NCBI GenBank assembly: GCA_964017155.1
Contig: OZ024856.1
Coordinates: forward strand, 44,666,378 to 44,730,377
DNA length: 64,000 nucleotides
Direction of reading: 5' to 3'
Source: Oasisia sp. SBJ-2009
Taxonomy: Eukaryota > Annelida > Polychaeta > Sabellida > Siboglinidae
Position numbers and translations under genes: made by a program
Part shown: positions 11,822 to 24,099 of the stretch, in pieces
How positions within the stretch are numbered: position 1 is the first letter of the stretch
How the letters are laid out: each line of letters starts with the position of its first letter
The notes under the pieces: generated by a model
Database searches by the model: none
Seen by the model: only the letters and a program-made list of their open reading frames with translations
What the model was told of the DNA's origin: nothing

Positions 11822-14482
11822 GTCTCCTCTTAATCTTCGATATGCTAATGTAGGTAGTTTAAGCAATTTGAGTCTTTCTATATGATAGGTCCCTCATACC
11901 TGGTAATTCTTTAGTGGCTCTTTTCTGAATATTTTCTAAGGCAATTTTGTGTTTAATCTTATATGGGTGTCATACTGCCATAGCCTAGTCTAGGTGTGAT
12001 CTAACCATTGTTTTGTAGAGTAGCAAAAAAGTATGTTTATCTAGAAATTGGAAGTTTCTTCTAATTATTTTGGTCATTTTAGTTGCCTTGTTTACCACTT
12101 GGCTTATGTGTTGATTAAATGTGAGTTTTGAGTCAAAGGTTACCCCTAGGTCTTTTTCTTTATCATGTGTGTCTATTGTTTTTGTGACATTGTTCATTGT
12201 TGTGTAGTATTGATTTTAACCTACATTATGTTTTCCAATTTCCATATGTGTACATTTATCTGGGTGTAGTGTGAGCATCCAATCATGTCTCCATTTTTCT
12301 ATGGTGGCTATGTCCTGTTGTAGTATATCTTGGTCATTCGTATTTATTATGGGTCTAATTATTTTAATATCATTAGCAAATAGAAATGTGTCGGATTGAG
12401 TAAGGTCTGGTAAGTCGTTTATGTATAATACAAAGAGTAGAGGTCCTAGGACTGTTTCCTGTGGTATTCCAGATGTCACATCATGCCAATTCGACTCTTC
12501 CATTTACTGCCACTTTTTGTCTTCTGTTAGAGATGAAAGCCTCTATCCAGTTTGCTATTTCTTTACTAATATTTAGACTGTTTAATTTACTTATTAGTCT
12601 TTTGTGTGGTACAGTGTCGAAGGCCTTTTTAAAGTCCATGTATATAACATATGTGTGGTGTCCTCTGTCTATTTCATAGGTCCAGGTATCTAATATTGTT
12701 ATTAGTTGTAAGACTGTAGATCTGCCAGAAATAAAGCCACACTGTTTTGGACTGAAAATACCATTTGTTTCATATAACTGGTAATATGTTTTCTGATTAT
12801 TTTTTTCCATGCATTTGCAGACTATGCTTGTTAGACTTATTGGACGGTAATTACTGGCTAGTTTTTTATTTCCATTTTTGCAGATTGCTGATATCTTTGT
12901 ATCCTTCCAGTCATGAGGAATACAGGATGTTTTTACTGATGTTTCAAATATTTTACACAGAGGGTGACAAATTATATCTGACAGCTCCATTAGTAGCCTA
13001 GTGCTTATTTCGTCAGAACCAGGTGATTTACTAATGTTAAGTTCTTTTATAATTTATAATATTGTGTTTTCAGTTATAGTTAATTTATCCATTTCTGTTT
13101 TGTTGTTAACTGTGGGCATAGTTGGAATATACCCTACCTTGGCTGTTCTGTAGTAAAGACACTAGAGAAGAAGATTTTCTTCATCTATTGTTGTTGTTTG
13201 TGATTTTGAATCTATGTAATATGTGTTTAATTCACCGATTCCTTGCTTGATTGTAGTTTAGAATTTGTAGTATCTCCAGAATACTTTTGGGTTTTTCTTT
13301 GTCTGGTTTGCTAAGTTTCGTTCAAACTCCTTTCGGAGCTTTCTTGTTATTGCTCTGAGTTTTGTTTTACTTTTGCAGTATTTTAGATATTTTGTCCCAT
13401 TCCTGGTCTCCATGTATCTTGTCCATAGTCTGTTTTTACGTCTGATTAGTTTTCTGGTGTTAGCGTTTAATGGAAAGTTTCCCTTTCTATTACTTCAGAC
13501 TTTTGAGTCACATTTTCTTTTATCTTCTAATGTATGTAATATTGTTTTAAGGATCCCCCATTGATAATTTACATTGTCCTTACAAAGTCTGAATTCATCT
13601 TCCCAGTTTATGTGTGCGAGGTTGGTCCTCATTTCATCATAATTAGCCATGTTGAAAGCTTTCTCTTTTTTGTATAATTGTTCATGGTGACATTGCAGAG
13701 AATGTTAAATCTGATGACACTGTGATCACTTTTACCCAAAAGGCTAAAGTAATTAATTTCACCTATATTGTCTTCCGCATTTGATAAGGTTAGATCTAAG
13801 AGATTTGACTTATTTGTTCCTCTTCCTCTAGTTTTTTTTAACATGTTGGAACATAAAGTTGTCCCTGAGGCATTCGATGAATTTAAAAGATATATTATTT
13901 GAGTTTTCTGATTTGGTTGTCCAAAGATCCCAGTTTATGTCTGGTAGATTGTAATCACCTGTGAGTACAATAATGTGTATAATTAAGTTTGGACACTGAC
14001 CCAATCATATTTAGGAGTTCAGTGTTGTTTTCCTCTGTCCCCCATCACTTCTATACAAACATCCAAATAGTAGTTTTGTTTTGGTTTTAAGTTTGACATC
14101 TATAAATAAGCATTCTTTGAAAGTTGTGAGAATATTTATTTGTTCTGCCTGTAGGGTGCTAATTGTATACATTATGATACCTCTACCTTCACTAGAATCA
14201 ATGTTTTTGGTGAACTTTTATGGCAAATTCTGGGATTGTTACATTGCATTTTGGGTTTTTGGGTTTTACCTCGTTTATAGCAATTATGTGGGGTTTTAAT
14301 TCTTCAATTCTTCTTTCAAATTCATTCAATTTATTTCTTAGTTGATCTGCATTTGTATAGAAACACAGAATATTATTCACATCAGAATTTGCATTTATTG
14401 TGTTGATCTTTCTGTCTGCATGTTTTTGCGGGTGTGTAGTGTTTATTGTGTTTTCCTTATCTTTCTTATTTTTCTTTCCCAT
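11822..14482 (-). pseudogene. CR1/L2-like LINE ORF2: endonuclease and reverse transcriptase
   Basis: Read right to left. The endonuclease start at 14482-14198 has LCFYTNADQLRNKLNEFERR and PHIIAINEVKPKN, the N-terminal N and the catalytic E of AP-like endonucleases. 13844-13629 has TNKSNLLDLTLSNAEDNI and KSDHSVI, where DH is the catalytic histidine region. RT follows at 12990-12481 with NYRPISLTSIVCKCME, QCGFISGRSTVLQL and YMDFKKAFDTVPHKRL (catalytic D). At 12503-12216 are GIPQETVLGPLLFVLYINDL and FANDIKIIR, where the usual ADD is AND. 12197-11985 is the thumb region (KDLGVTFDSKLTFNQHI). The frame breaks at the junction with element B. Frameshifts and the ADD-to-AND change mean it is inactive. 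Confidence 0.88.
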
Positions 14483-14511
14483 GGTGGACCCCTGACTCTG
14501 TATATGTAATG

Positions 14512-15310
14512 TTATGTATTCCCACGATTGCTGAACTGCTTCCTGCCTCTTTGCTTCTTCAAATAGTTTTTTGATTCCTCTCTTTCTTGTTTTGTTTTGT
14601 CATGGTCTATTTTGATGTTTCCAAATTTGTCATTGTTTTTCAGTCGGTGGAAATTTCTCAGAATAGATCGTTTATTGTCAGTGTTTGGAAATTTGATCAG
14701 AACTGGTCTGGGATTGCTTGTATCTTCGCTTAATTTTCCAAGTCTACGATTTCCATGTGCATGATGTCTGTTTCTGTGAAGTTGTTGTATATTTCTGTGC
14801 ATAATTCCAGGATTTGTTGTTCGTCGTGTTGCTGTTTTGTGGTTTTTAGCTGGGATGTTGATTCAATAAGGTTGAAGATGATCACATTGTTGATTCTTTT
14901 TTCTCTTTCTTTAGCTTATAGGTTTTGCTCTTTGACTTGGTTTTGGATGACTTTTTTGACTTCGTTAGACATAATTTTACTGTCTGTCTGGGCTGATGTA
15001 CTCTTTTCTAATTTAGCTGCTGCGAGTAGTTCATTGACACGTTTTTCATCCACTTTGTTATTTAATTCTTTTTCTAGGTGTGTAATCCTTTCTTCAAATT
15101 TGTTCAGTAAAATTTTGCATCTTTCCTCACAGCTTTTGTCATTCTTGATGTTTTTCATGACTGATTTTCACAAGGTGGGCAAAACCAATGGATTTCTGCT
15201 TTGGCTGTCATCAATTTATATTCTTTGTCATTAAAGCTAACACATTCTATACAAAAATGTTCATCGCAGTACTCACATTCGAGTAATTTCTAGTTTTTGT
15301 CCCTTGAATT
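14512..15310 (-). pseudogene. CR1/L2-like LINE ORF1 (zinc finger plus coiled coil)
   Basis: The minus strand near 15290-15170 reads a Cys/His cluster (CEYCDEHFCIECVSFND followed by IHWFCPPCE), a PHD/zinc-ribbon-type finger common in CR1/L2 ORF1 proteins. 15158-14916 encodes a charged coiled coil (LLNKFEERITHLEKELNNK). Downstream fragments to 14512 include a basic region (KQRGRKQFSNRGN). The role known for the family is nucleic-acid binding and chaperone activity in the retrotransposition particle. Frameshifted. Confidence 0.7.
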
Positions 15311-15420
15311 TTTGTTTACAGGTAGTGCATTTCCAACATTTTTCTTCAATTATCGTCCCTTCAAATTCTGTTTTAGTTTTGTTCTAGATTTTGTTTCTCC
15401 AATAGTTGGTTGAACTTTAG

Positions 15421-18365
15421 GTATGTACGGATTTAAATATTTTTATTTATTATGTTTATATATAGAAATGTATATTATTTAGTTGGTGCAAGGGGCCAAG
15501 GCAGTGCTGGGGGAGAAAGATTTAAGTTTGAAAGGTGGAAACCCAGGGCGACGCTGGGTTTGTATTGGGGTGCCTAGGTGTAGAAGCCACGTTAGTATAA
15601 AATAAAAGATGTGGAGGATGTCTTCACAATTTTTGTTATTCTAATTTTAAACTGGTTATGTTATTATTCTAAATTTAGCTAATTTAATTTAACTAAGTTA
15701 TGTTATTTGTCTAATTGATGATTAGATTTGATATGACATTTGACATTTTACTGTGCTTAATCTCAGGTTTGTATGTTGGCTGTTGCACAGGGTGTTTTAT
15801 TTTTGTTTACTTGTTGGTAGTGGCGGGAAATACATTTAATTCGAGGTTTAGTTACAAGGTGACTAATCTTTAGGGTAGGAACTTCTAAATTTATGTACAG
15901 TTTACAATTAGTTTACAAACTACTGAAGTTTAAATATTTGTGTTATTTAGTTAGATTTCTTTGATTCAGAAGGAATTTTGTGGAGCTGGTTTCTACGTAC
16001 GCGTTCAGAACCGAAACCGGAAGTAGAATTACGACGTTCGACCGGTGCGCTGTGCAAATAAAGATAACTATACATAACATATCCGGTTGAAGTTTAAACG
16101 GTTAAGTAACTGTAACATATAAATCATATCTTAATACTGATTTACATATGTTGCGCCAGGTCTTGGAATGTGAGCGTAGACCGAAACCGTCCAAAATTCG
16201 TATGTTTGATTCGTAGTGCGAACGTAGTGTAGTTGAAGTTGTCAGTTGAATGTAGTAGCTTTTGTAGATCACGCCGTTTCCTACAATTCAAAATAGACAC
16301 AATCAAAACTGTTTGCGCTTTAATCGCGATGTGTTTTGTTCGAACAAATATTAGTAGATATGTACTTGTTGTATGATAATATTATTTTTCAAATAGGCAT
16401 AGATGAATATATTACTTTCACGGCTTAAAGGCTGTGTAATCTTTGAATGTTTCGACCAGACCTGGAACCCAGGCTGGGTTTTACATTACCGATAATGAAA
16501 AGATAACATCACCACTTTCATAAGTATTTGCACAAACGTGTTATGTGTACATTTAATGTAGCATTTAATATGGTGGTGTTGCTTTCTTTTCTGTTGTATC
16601 AGGATATAATTACGTTTTAGCAAAACCAACATTTTATTAAATATAATGACTTTTGTGTTTGTGTTGTCAAATCACAAGAGAACGACGTTACAAACTACGC
16701 ATATGTATTCCTCCAGTCTGGCCTTGAGCATACACCACGGTACTCTGGCTCCAGCCTACGGAACATATAAAATAGTAACTCTGCTCCAGCCAACAGAACC
16801 GGTACATTACAATGATAAACGCCTACGCTATAGCGGTTGTACATTTTTTTTTAAATGCATGTTTTTTCGATCACTACTTGTAGTACAAGAGCACAAAATG
16901 TATCTTATATTAATGTAATTGCTTTATTTAAAAATACACAGTTTTATACACAAGTGGCACTGTATTATTTTTATCAGATGCATACATTAATCAATTTTCT
17001 ATATTTCATGTGGATTTGAAGTATTCTGCTACAAACAGTTGAAGAGTAATAGTACATCCATGATATCAGTGTGCGTGGCGAAAACTGCTGCATACTGAAC
17101 AAGAAATGCTGGAAAAAGATTCTACGTGATTAGTTAACATTGACTGACCATGCCATCGAGAATGTCCATCACACCAGAGAACCATCGAATGATAAACCAT
17201 GCAATGAGCATTGACGCACATAACGTGCTAGGAGTTATGCCACTGTGGGCTGACATCTACACTGAATCTGTCCGGTGCTCTTCACTTCCGCTTCAATACT
17301 TCATCAAATAGTGAACTGACTAACTAACCAGTGGAATCCTGAATCCTATGAATAGCGATACATACTGATATGTACTAGACACTTAAGATGTTCTATGAAC
17401 ATTAATATACCTGGTTTGACACGGTGATCCTAAAAATCCTGCGCTTAGTCGACACTGTAATCAGTTCTTCCTTTCAACTCTCATTATACATCTGTGTGTG
17501 ATGAAGCTGACTAATTGTACTTACGTTTCTCTTGTTTTCCGTGTATGTGAGTTTTCCACATTTTAACGCAAGCAACATGCAACGCAACTCACAGCTGGCT
17601 GCCATGTTAAAATTGTCTGCCCACAGCAGGGTGTAAAACAAGATGGCTGTCTACACAGGAAAGAATTAATGGTTCACGCTCTGAGGTGCATGGTCTATAT
17701 GAATATAAATGGTCCATTATAAAAAAAATGTACAGTGTATGTGGACTTTTACAATAATCAGTTCGTGACTAGCACTCAATAATGTTATTCGGTCATGTAG
17801 AAACATATAGGTCATCTGTCAGCATAAGTCAATGATCACGGTCACGCCAAAGTCATATCCAGGTCACGTGATATGGGGGTCAACAATTCTGGTTAACATT
17901 TGATCTTACATCAATTATCTATTATCGTTTGCTTACATTGTATGGCAAAACAAAAATGTTGCCATAACTTTTTTTATAATAAAGCTATTGACAAAAATCA
18001 AAGAGTGTTGTAAATTGGTCCGTCTTTTCCGTTTCCGTTATTCGTTTTCAAAAATTAAGTAAGAAAAACGAATAACGATTTCGGTTTTCGTTTTTGCATT
18101 TAGGAAGCTTCGGCCACACTGACACTTCGGGTAGCCGATAAAAGCTTGTAGTTTCGGCGGGATACCCCGGTCGCATCGGCGAAGAGGTATATCTAAGTAC
18201 CTATAGGTGGATATTAGTAGTTTCGGCGGTTTTATGTTTCGACAATTTAATAAACTATATGCAACCTTCTGTGATAAACTACTGTTTCAGATATGTCTAT
18301 AGATAGAGATAAATACATCGATTGATAGATAAATCAAGAATATATGTATTTATTTTGTAACTGCA
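15421..18365. other. No gene recognised
   Basis: AT-rich, without coding sequence I can support. 15480-15600 could be LINE 5' UTR. 'ccagggcgacgctgggtttg' is a short hairpin at about 15543. The ORF at 16646-16918 has no recognisable motif. 18030-18080 holds an A/T-rich repeated 'cgttattcgttt' / 'aaacgaataacg' inverted pair, and 18120-18235 contains 'gtttcggcgg' twice. Confidence 0.45.
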
Positions 18366-20345
18366 ACTATGTGATGCAATAGTTCTATGGGATAAGGATT
18401 TCAAATAAACCATTTTTAGAATTGTCTGGCATTCGTGTCCGCCATTTTTAAAGATGGCGGTCGTCAATACAAATGTCCCGATATCTCAAAACCTACATCG
18501 CATTGAGCAGAAATGTTGATGACATTGGATAGCTTGGTGGATAGCGATATAAATCTATGTTTATTTTTTGCCTTCATTAACATTCATATATCCGCCATTT
18601 TTAAAGATAACTTCCGGTTCAGCCATTTACCCATACTATCTAAGAACTACGTAATGTAGAACCAAAACATTTATGCCAAAATGTAAGGTTTTTAGATATG
18701 AGTACTTAAATTGTATTACATTGAACCTTTATTGACTTTCAAATATCCGCCATATTGTAATATCCGCCATTTGTGAAGATGGCGTCCGAGTAAATCTATG
18801 AAAATATGATATCCATAGCTTAAGAACTACGTGATTAGAGAACAAAAGTTGATGTCAAAATAAAAATGTTGTGGAAGTAATTATATGTTGTATTACTCTT
18901 GACTTATACATCATTATAATAGATGGTCCCATCAAATAGTATTATTTCTGTATCTTAAGAGAGCCTGTTATACCTATGTCTTATGATCTACGTATCGTCG
19001 AACCTTGAAGCTGATGTGGAAATATAGATGTTTGGAGGCAACGAATTAAAGATGGCTCTTAGATATTCTGTAAAACAAACAGTGTTGGCCAATTAAACCA
19101 TTGATTTACTGAATTCACAATTGAAAACTCCCAGTATGTTCATCCACCCCCACCCCCAAGATGGCTCAGAAACTGAGATTCTGAAGGCAACATCACTTTT
19201 TCCCAGGATGCCCTATGCAACCTGTCATGTAGCCACACTTAATGATCATGGACATGCACCAAAATTAGAAAGATTGTTTAATGCACAACTGCAAAACTGA
19301 ACCACCTACTGAGTTCTGAAGCTGGTGTTTCCTTTGTTTGCACTGACAACAATTGGCCACCATGCTGGTGCTATCCAGGCTCCAGAGTTTTGGGATGATT
19401 GGGTCTAAGACTACATTCGCCTGCACATGTGCTCGCCATGCATGTATGTTCCAACCGTTCCGACCATGCACCATGGGTACGTTGGAATTTGTTGAATCCT
19501 TGTACCATACATAAATAATACTGTTTGATGCGGCCGTCGTTTAGAATGACAGATAAGTCAAAAGTAATATAATCACTTTAAAAAAAATGACATAAACTTT
19601 TGGTCTCTAAGCCACGTAGTTCTTAAGCTATGTAAAGGCAAGTTCTTATATAGCGCAGTATCCAGTCCTCAGGACCGTTCAAAGCGCTTTACACTCAGAC
19701 ACCATTTCGGCTTCTCTGGGAAGCATCCAGCCATATGCTGCAGTTAATGCGCGAAGGCTGCTCGTACGCTGCTTATCCACCACTGTCTATCTGAGGTAAT
19801 TGGAGCAAAATAGAGTGAAAAAAACTTGCCCAAGGTTTTAACAACGCAGCCAGGATTCGAACCCGGGTTCTCGTAGTCGAGAGTCCGAAGCTCTACCCTG
19901 AGCCTCTGGGCTCTACAATATAATACTTTTTTGAGATTTTGTCGGGCGCCACAAATCAAAAATGGCGGATATTGCAAAATGGCGGATATTTGAAAGTCAA
20001 TAAAGGTTAACAGTAATACAATCTAAATAATCATATCTAAAAACTTTATATCTTGACATCAATGTTATGGCTCTAGATTACGTAGTTTTTAAGATATGGG
20101 TAAATGGCTGAGCCGGACGCCATCTTTAAAAATGGCGGATATATGAACGTTAATGAAGGTCAAATGTACGTTTATATCGCCATCCAGCAACCTATCCAAA
20201 TTCATCAACATTACTGCTCAATGTGATGCAGTTTTTGAGATATCGGTACATTTGTATTCACGACCGCCATCTTTAAAAATGGCAGACGCGAAAGCCGGAA
20301 AGTTCCATAATTGGTTTATTTGAAATCCTTGTACCATAGAACATA
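18366..20345. mobile_element. Long inverted-repeat (foldback) element D
   Basis: Left arm about 18366-18815 pairs with right arm about 19920-20345: 'ttctatgg...aaggatttcaaataaacca' at the left and its complement at the right, then multiple 'gccatttttaaagatggcgg' blocks and 'tttgaaagtcaataaaggtt' against its complement. The central part holds a minus-strand SINE. The inverted similarity fades outside these limits, so exact termini and target duplication were not found. No transposase remains. The repeated CGCCATxTTTAAAxATGGCGG blocks are themselves near-palindromes. Confidence 0.75.
19630..19917 (-). mobile_element. tRNA-derived SINE, copy 1
   Basis: The minus strand starts with a tRNA-like head containing an A-box-like 'aggctcagggtagagctt' and a B-box 'gggttcgaatcc', followed by a body shared with 24304-24651 ('acagtggtgga', 'ggctggatgcttccca', 'aagcgctttgaac', 'ctggatactgcgctatataa'). 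The body ends in a short A/T-rich tail on the left. It sits in the loop of element D. Confidence 0.9.
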
Positions 20346-20862
20346 TCCCCACATACCACAATTATTTATTTACATGAAACAGTTACTAACGTACGGCAAA
20401 ATAAAATGTGGCGGCCATTTTTTAAATCATTATGGGACCAAAAAGTAAAAATTGCGACAACGGTTTTTAATTTCTATATACTATTTAAATGATTTGAAAA
20501 CATGTTGCCAAGATTAGATTATACCCAAAAACATGACAAGATTGAATTATTTGACATTTACCGACGGACTAATTATTGTTGTGACCTCCATTCCAATGGC
20601 TGCTGGCTGTCTCACTGATCGGTACACGTTAAACAATTGTGTTCACGAGTGTCACACTTGCAAGTGCACACATATTCTATTGACGCTATTTCATATTCTA
20701 CTGGAAACATGAATAAAAAGATGATAAATAATGTTTAATAAATCATTGGGCTTACAGTTAGATATTTAATTATAATGACATAAGATTATGTGCACTTCAT
20801 GGACACCCCAAAAGGCACGGCTAAGCGACAGTCCACATTTGACTGGCAAACTGCTCAAACTC
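20346..20862. other. No gene recognised
   Basis: AT-rich spacer. There is no ORF or repeat that I can identify beyond possible outer remnants of element D. Confidence 0.45.
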
Positions 20863-20906
<44 letters not shown>

Positions 20907-20940
20907 GTCAACCAACCAATCAATCAATCAATCAATCACT
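20863..20940. repeat. (CAAT)n tail of a minus-strand LINE
   Basis: Tetranucleotide run of ATCA units directly following, in the minus sense, an 'aataaagtgattgattg' signal. It is the tandem 3' tail of the Rex1-like LINE to its right rather than an independent microsatellite. Confidence 0.85.
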
Positions 20941-21560
20941 TTATTGTCCTTAAAAAGGATATGCATTGTACAACTCATGATCTACAATATATGGGATTGT
21001 CACAACAAAATGCAAGTGAATTCCAGATGTATCCACTATAAGAACAGTTCAACCGGTTGACAGCAATATGAATCATTTAGCATTCAACATTCTAATGGCC
21101 ACAGGCACAAAACTCCTGCTATAGCGAGATGTTTTACATTTTATACAACGGTATCTCCTTCGAGACGGAAGTACATGGAAGAACGTAGAGAGCGGGTGAT
21201 CAGACTCGGTAGCGACAGCACGATCTTTCTTCAAAATTGCATGGTCGATTATTTCGGAGAGCATTGGTGTAGGTAAGCCAATGATCTTGGCGGAAACGTG
21301 TGAGATTTTCAGAAGCCTGTTACGGTTTTTCACCGAAAGAGCAGGGTAGTAACAAATGCTGCAGTAGGTTATGAGAGGCTCAATTATGCTACGGTAAAGA
21401 CATAGAAGAAGTAGTGGATCAACGTAGAAAGCTCGTAACTTTCGAAGAACGTGCAGTCGCTGCTGAAACTTTTTCTGCACGGCTGTAACATGCTTTGTAA
21501 ATGAAAAATTTTCATCTAAGATAACACCGAGGTACTTAACATCTACATAACAATAAAGTA
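20941..21560 (-). pseudogene. Rex1/CR1-like LINE, 3' end of polymerase
   Basis: The minus frame from 21557 reads VDVKYLGVILDENFSFTKHV, then FQQRLHVLRKLRAFYVDPLL, IIEPLITYCSICYYPAL, a thumb/connection region, and finally FFHVLPSRRRYRCIKCKTSR and SFVPVAIRMLNAK, with a stop at 21073. A 3' UTR of about 130 bp with an AATAAA-like signal and the (ATTG)n tail follow. The element is 5'-truncated, as usual for target-primed reverse transcription. The frame is open to its stop, so this copy is younger than the deleted relative at 8156-8640. Confidence 0.88.
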
Positions 21561-21703
21561 ATAACAACAGTAAAAATATGACTGAGATTACTATGACTAC
21601 CACCACCACACAAATAATTTATTAATCTAACCAATCTACCAGCCAAATGCAAACAATCACTCCAGCATATCTATCATGAAATGCTTGCAAACGTGTACAT
21701 CTT

Positions 21704-21946
21704 TCATGATAAACTGTTAAAATGTGCGTTTAAAAAAATATCTACACTGCTCGCATTATGTATACATTCCGGGATAGTGTCCCAAAGTTTCGCAAACTTG
21801 AATGCATATTTACATTGGCCTGAAGATAAGTTGTACTTCTTGACAGGAGTATTTGTGAAGTTGCAAGTGTGACCATCATGCACACTATTGTTTATCGTGA
21901 ACCGATCAGTGAGGTAGCCAGGAGCCAGTGGAATGGAGCAATACAT
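21704..21946 (-). pseudogene. LINE polymerase C-terminal fragment
   Basis: The minus frame contains NNSVHDGHTCNFTNTPVKKY and FKFAKLWDTIPECIHNASSV, matching the post-RT C-terminal pattern (aromatic-x6-8-W-[ND]-x-[IL]-P) of CR1/jockey-type LINEs. No other domain is present. It is probably a second, 5'-truncated element beside the Rex1-like one. Confidence 0.55.
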
Positions 21947-21959
21947 CTAACACAATATT

Positions 21960-22785
21960 AAACTAGGGTCATTCCGTGTGAACGCAACCAATGAGGTTGC
22001 TGTCATCTCTTAGATTTTTGAATAGATCAGTATGGTGAGAGCCTTTGGTAAGATTAGTAAGAATCCAAAATTTGAGCGTTCTAGCTTAATTCGTTTTCAA
22101 GTTACGGCAGTAAATAATGTTATTCACATTTCACTAGTCAATATCTTCTGCACTCTTTAGCCTGTGTTAGTGAAATTGTGTGGAATATATAAAGATTGCA
22201 TAAATACAATTAGAACATAAATACAGTGTATGGTTAATGTACAGCAAGTTGATAAACATCATGATTTATTCAAAATATCACACGCGGGAGGGTTTTCAGA
22301 CCCTGATTGTGAGCAAAATACACCCCTTAGAACCAAATTGTACATATTTGGTACAAAAACTTAAATGTGTGCAAATCTAGGAAATATGGCAGGTCTGGTT
22401 GCCTTAATTATGAATCTGTACGTATGCAAAGATGGTACGATATTATATTTCTTTAAAAATGAACAACTTCCGACCCCAAACAATCAATGAGGCGTAGCTT
22501 GTATTATCACAAAACCTTTTCTAGGTGTTAGTTAATTTTTATAACTCAAATAACTATTAAGTCTCAATATCCTTCCGAGCTTCCTTCACAACAAAATGGC
22601 ATACGTCTGGGTGCCCCAACTTTTAAAATAAATTGCTTGTCATATAAGAATGGGTTTTCAGACATTGATTGCAAGCTAAATATAGATGGTTAAATGAACT
22701 GTTGTGTGTAATTGATATATATGCATAAAATTGTATAATATGAATGGGAGTGGGACTACTACAGGGTAAATGCCAAAAATCGTGG
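21960..22785. other. No gene recognised
   Basis: AT-rich sequence without ORFs of interest. No repeat relation was found elsewhere in the window. Confidence 0.45.
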
Positions 22786-23215
22786 CATCGGCCGGGCGTC
22801 GTGCGTCGCGCCGATGCCCGCACGACGTCGGCCGGCGGTATCAAATATGTATGATATTGCCGGCCGGCCGGCCGGCCGACGCCAACCCGACGCCCGGCCG
22901 GTAGATCCTCTGAGACATTGCCACAAAAGCGGCACTTGCAGCAACAGAAATCGGCATGAATTCATCCTCTGAGTCCGCCATAATGAACTTTTGGATGTAG
23001 GTCACCTGGGCGAGCATATTGAATACCTCTATGGAAAAAAAAAAAAATTTGAATTTAAATTAATAGTGCTTAAATTATGAAATCGGCCGGCTGTGTGTGT
23101 TCAAAATGAGTTCCAAAATGACCAAACCGGCCGACGGCCCGATGTTCCCACGACGCCCGGCCGATTTCATTTTTCGTGCGTCGGCCGGCCGGCCGGCCGG
23201 TTCAGTGAGTTCCCG
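22786..23215. mobile_element. GGCCGG-rich palindromic element (MITE-like)
   Basis: Two GC-rich blocks (22786-22910 and 23080-23215), full of GGCCGG, GCCGAC and CGTCGTG motifs and uninterrupted GGCCGGCC runs, flank an ordinary middle segment. Sequence near 23130-23175, read in complement, repeats the order of 22786-22805 (AAATCGGCCGGGCGTCGTG), so the ends are inverted relative to each other. The contrast with AT-rich flanks is extreme. A non-autonomous DNA element is the likely explanation; exact ends and TSD were not resolved. Confidence 0.6.
22841..22981 (-). pseudogene. Short acidic-start ORF inside the GGCCGG element
   Basis: The minus frame begins MADSEDEFMPISVAASAAFV, then AMSQRIYRPGVGLASAGRPA, and stops in the GC-rich block. 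The first 27 residues look like a real protein N-terminus (acidic, then alanine-rich). The last residues are simply translated GGCCGG repeat. It could be the first coding exon of a parental transposase retained in a deletion derivative; the family was not recognised. Confidence 0.35.
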
Positions 23216-23220
23216 GCTTA

Positions 23221-23989
23221 ACGGTGCATAAATGTTGGGAATACCTGCATTTTAAAGATCTCAGATTTGATCACCTTTTCTTCCAGCGGACATGTAGTAA
23301 ATGTATGCGGTATCGCAAATAAAATCTATTCAGAAGCATTTATGGCCTTTCAAATGTCATCTATTCTTCACTATGGTTCAACAACATACGTTCGTTTACA
23401 GACGTATAACCACGTGTTTTCTTTCCGGAGATTATTCAGTCTACGATAGGTTGGTGATACTTCCACTCCACTTTCACTTCTAGAGATGTGAGCAGATCGT
23501 CCATTCAAAGTATGTGAAAGTGGCGATCACTTCTAGGATGATACCATCTACTGCAGTGGACGGAGAGTAGTACGTGTTTGGGATATACTATTCGAGTGAT
23601 TCATTATTACGGTCAACCAGAACTCCATGCAGACATCAGATTGACTATGGTGACAATGCCGACAGTGCGTATGTTATGGGGAACATACATATAGCCCCAG
23701 AAAGAGAGAGCGCATGGAGACTTTGCAGCTGTACTGGGGAGCCGCTTTTCGGGATCTTGGGTGGAATTCTGTCGCTGTCAGGAGACGGACGTTCCGAATG
23801 CCAGAAAGTTCATTGCTTCACTGAGCTCTCCACAGTTGGTTGGTTATTCAGGGCCTCCGTGACAGACATCTGGCGGGATCCATGACAACTTTCGTGATTA
23901 TTTACATCTCAACATAGTGCTCAGTCTAGTTCAGCAGCGTTTGCGTGTCCTGGGTGATTCCACCTTTATATACATTTCAGAGTTACAGT
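23221..23989 (+). repeat. Dispersed repeat copy 1, left part
   Basis: Aligns with 34451-35233 and 59969-60753 at roughly 90% identity (starts 'ggtgcataaatg[ct]tgggaatacctgcatt', ends 'cagagttacagt'). It is interrupted at 23989 by element A and resumes at 27851. Confidence 0.9.
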
Positions 23990-24099
23990 TAGTAGGGTCT
24001 AGAATTGCACTTTCGTGACCATTCTCTGGCTACTAAGGTTTGACGATTGATTTGACTTCTATGGACCATTTAAAACAGATTTAGCCCCCCGGTCCCTCT

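Larger units (their letters stand above)
6724..15420 (-). mobile_element. CR1/L2-like LINE, minus strand, split by element B
   Basis: One non-LTR retrotransposon read right to left. ORF1 (zinc finger plus coiled coil, about 15310-14512) is followed by endonuclease (14482-13629), reverse transcriptase (12990-11985) and a C-terminal domain that resumes after the 4.67-kb element B (7149-6751). The minus-strand 3' end carries AAGGTA repeats (6724-6750), typical of the short tandem tails of L2/CR1 elements rather than poly(A). The left end at about 15420 is approximate. Multiple stops and frameshifts make it a fossil. Confidence 0.82.

Noticed and set aside
16646..16918. 90-codon ORF in the spacer between the LINE and element D
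   Set aside because: No motif or context; ends in AT-rich low-complexity sequence.
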